Position numbers and translations under genes: made by a program | Part shown: positions 6,256 through 6,673 of the stretch, piece after piece | Position numbering within the stretch: position 1 is the stretch's first letter | How the letters are laid out: each line of letters opens with the position of its first letter | Notes under the pieces: generated by a model | The model's input: only the letters and a program-made list of their open reading frames with translations | Told to the model about the DNA's origin: nothing | Databases searched by the model: none | Assembly: GCA_036503065.1 (NCBI GenBank) | Contig: DASXXM010000004.1 | Span: forward strand, 1 to 6,673 | Length of the DNA: 6,673 nt | Origin: DATEPR01 sp036503065 | GTDB lineage: Bacteria > Actinomycetota > Actinomycetes > Mycobacteriales > Pseudonocardiaceae | Direction of reading: 5' to 3'

Positions 6256-6673
6256 ATGCCGTACGTCCTCGGGATCGACGTGGGCACCAGCCGCACCAGG
6301 GCGGCGGTCAGCCGGCAGACCGCGACCGGCTGGTCGGACCCGGTGCCGCTCCCGCTGAACGTGCCCACCGTCGTGCACCTGGCCCCCAACCGCGCCACGG
6401 TGGTCGGCGACGAGGCCGCCCGCGCCGCGGACGGCGACCCGACCCGGATCGCGCGCGGCTTCGTCGCCCGCATCGGCGACGACGTCCCCCTGGTGCTGGG
6501 CGGCACCCCGTGCACGGCGCAGGAACTGGCCGCCGTGCTGGTCCGGTGGGTGGCCGAACGGGTCGCCGAGCGCGAGGGCGGCCCGGCGGAACGGGTCGTA
6601 CTGACCCATCGCGCCGGCTGGGGCCCGCACCGGACGGCGTTGCTGCACCACGAACTCACCCGGCACGGCCTGG
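6256..6673 (+). CDS. Hsp70-like (actin-fold ATPase) protein, N-terminal part (cut by window edge)
   Basis: 139 codons, open to the window end. The product begins MPYVLGIDVGTSRTRAAV, the phosphate-1 loop of the actin/Hsp70/sugar-kinase ATPase fold (DVGTS at 8-12; DnaK has DLGTT). VPTVVHLAPNRATVVGDEAA (36-55) matches the Hsp70 'PS-x-V ... vG..A' segment. ERVVLTHRAGWGPHR (112-126) matches the strand that in DnaK reads VITVPAYFND, here in the TH-x-A-x-WGP form common in actinobacterial Hsp70-family proteins that are not DnaK. The substrate-binding half lies outside the window. ATG 6256 is preceded by GAAGGTGAGG (6236-6245), a good ribosome site at slightly long spacing. It is divergent from iniB, and such Hsp70-like genes are often, to my recollection, beside IniB/dynamin genes in Pseudonocardiales. 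A chaperone-like or regulatory role in the Ini response is inferred. Confidence 0.85.
   Translation, partial: MPYVLGIDVGTSRTRAAVSRQTATGWSDPVPLPLNVPTVVHLAPNRATVVGDEAARAADGDPTRIARGFVARIGDDVPLVLGGTPCTAQELAAVLVRWVAERVAEREGGPAERVVLTHRAGWGPHRTALLHHELTRHGL

Noticed and set aside
5967..6659. Extension of the IniB frame upstream to a 676-codon protein
   Set aside because: The extension runs antisense through the Hsp70-like gene and the control region; GAGGAG 7 bases before GTG 5966 and the domain position fix the start.

Overview
The window looks like chromosomal DNA of a high-GC actinomycete, most likely Pseudonocardiales (Lentzea/Saccharothrix/Amycolatopsis type). This placement is inferred from the strong G/C third-position bias, the use of GTG starts, and an IniB-IniA-IniC gene set beside an actinobacterial Hsp70-like gene. 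No tools were run, so family calls come from motifs and protein order read by eye.

Left edge (1-509, minus strand): a small Trypco2-domain gene lies just upstream of the start of a trypsin-like serine protease gene, which runs off the window. The protease start (ATG at 157) is visible, including a catalytic-histidine segment. This pairing is the signature of actinobacterial trypsin/Trypco conflict (defence-like) loci. The rest of the locus lies outside the window. Positions 510-639 form a divergent control region with two clean inverted repeats.

Middle (640-1248, plus strand): a DedA/VTT-family membrane protein. Its stop codon abuts the stop codon of the convergent gene that follows.

Core (1249-5966, minus strand): a three-gene set in the order iniB - iniA - iniC. 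It encodes a low-complexity Gly/Ala/Leu/Ser-rich protein with an IniB N-terminal domain (445 aa), then two dynamin-like GTPases (611 and 475 aa). iniA and iniC overlap by 4 bp (ATGA), so they are translationally coupled. iniB and iniA are separated by 120 bp holding a strong inverted repeat, which may set different expression levels within one transcript. In mycobacteria the homologous iniBAC operon responds to cell-wall inhibitors, and IniA is a membrane-remodelling dynamin-like protein. The same envelope-stress role is inferred here.

Right edge (6256-6673, plus strand): the first 139 codons of an Hsp70-like ATPase, transcribed divergently from iniB across a 289-bp region rich in short palindromes and repeats. 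The arrangement suggests that the Hsp70-like protein and the Ini proteins are controlled together. No RNA genes, insertion sequences or CRISPR arrays were seen.
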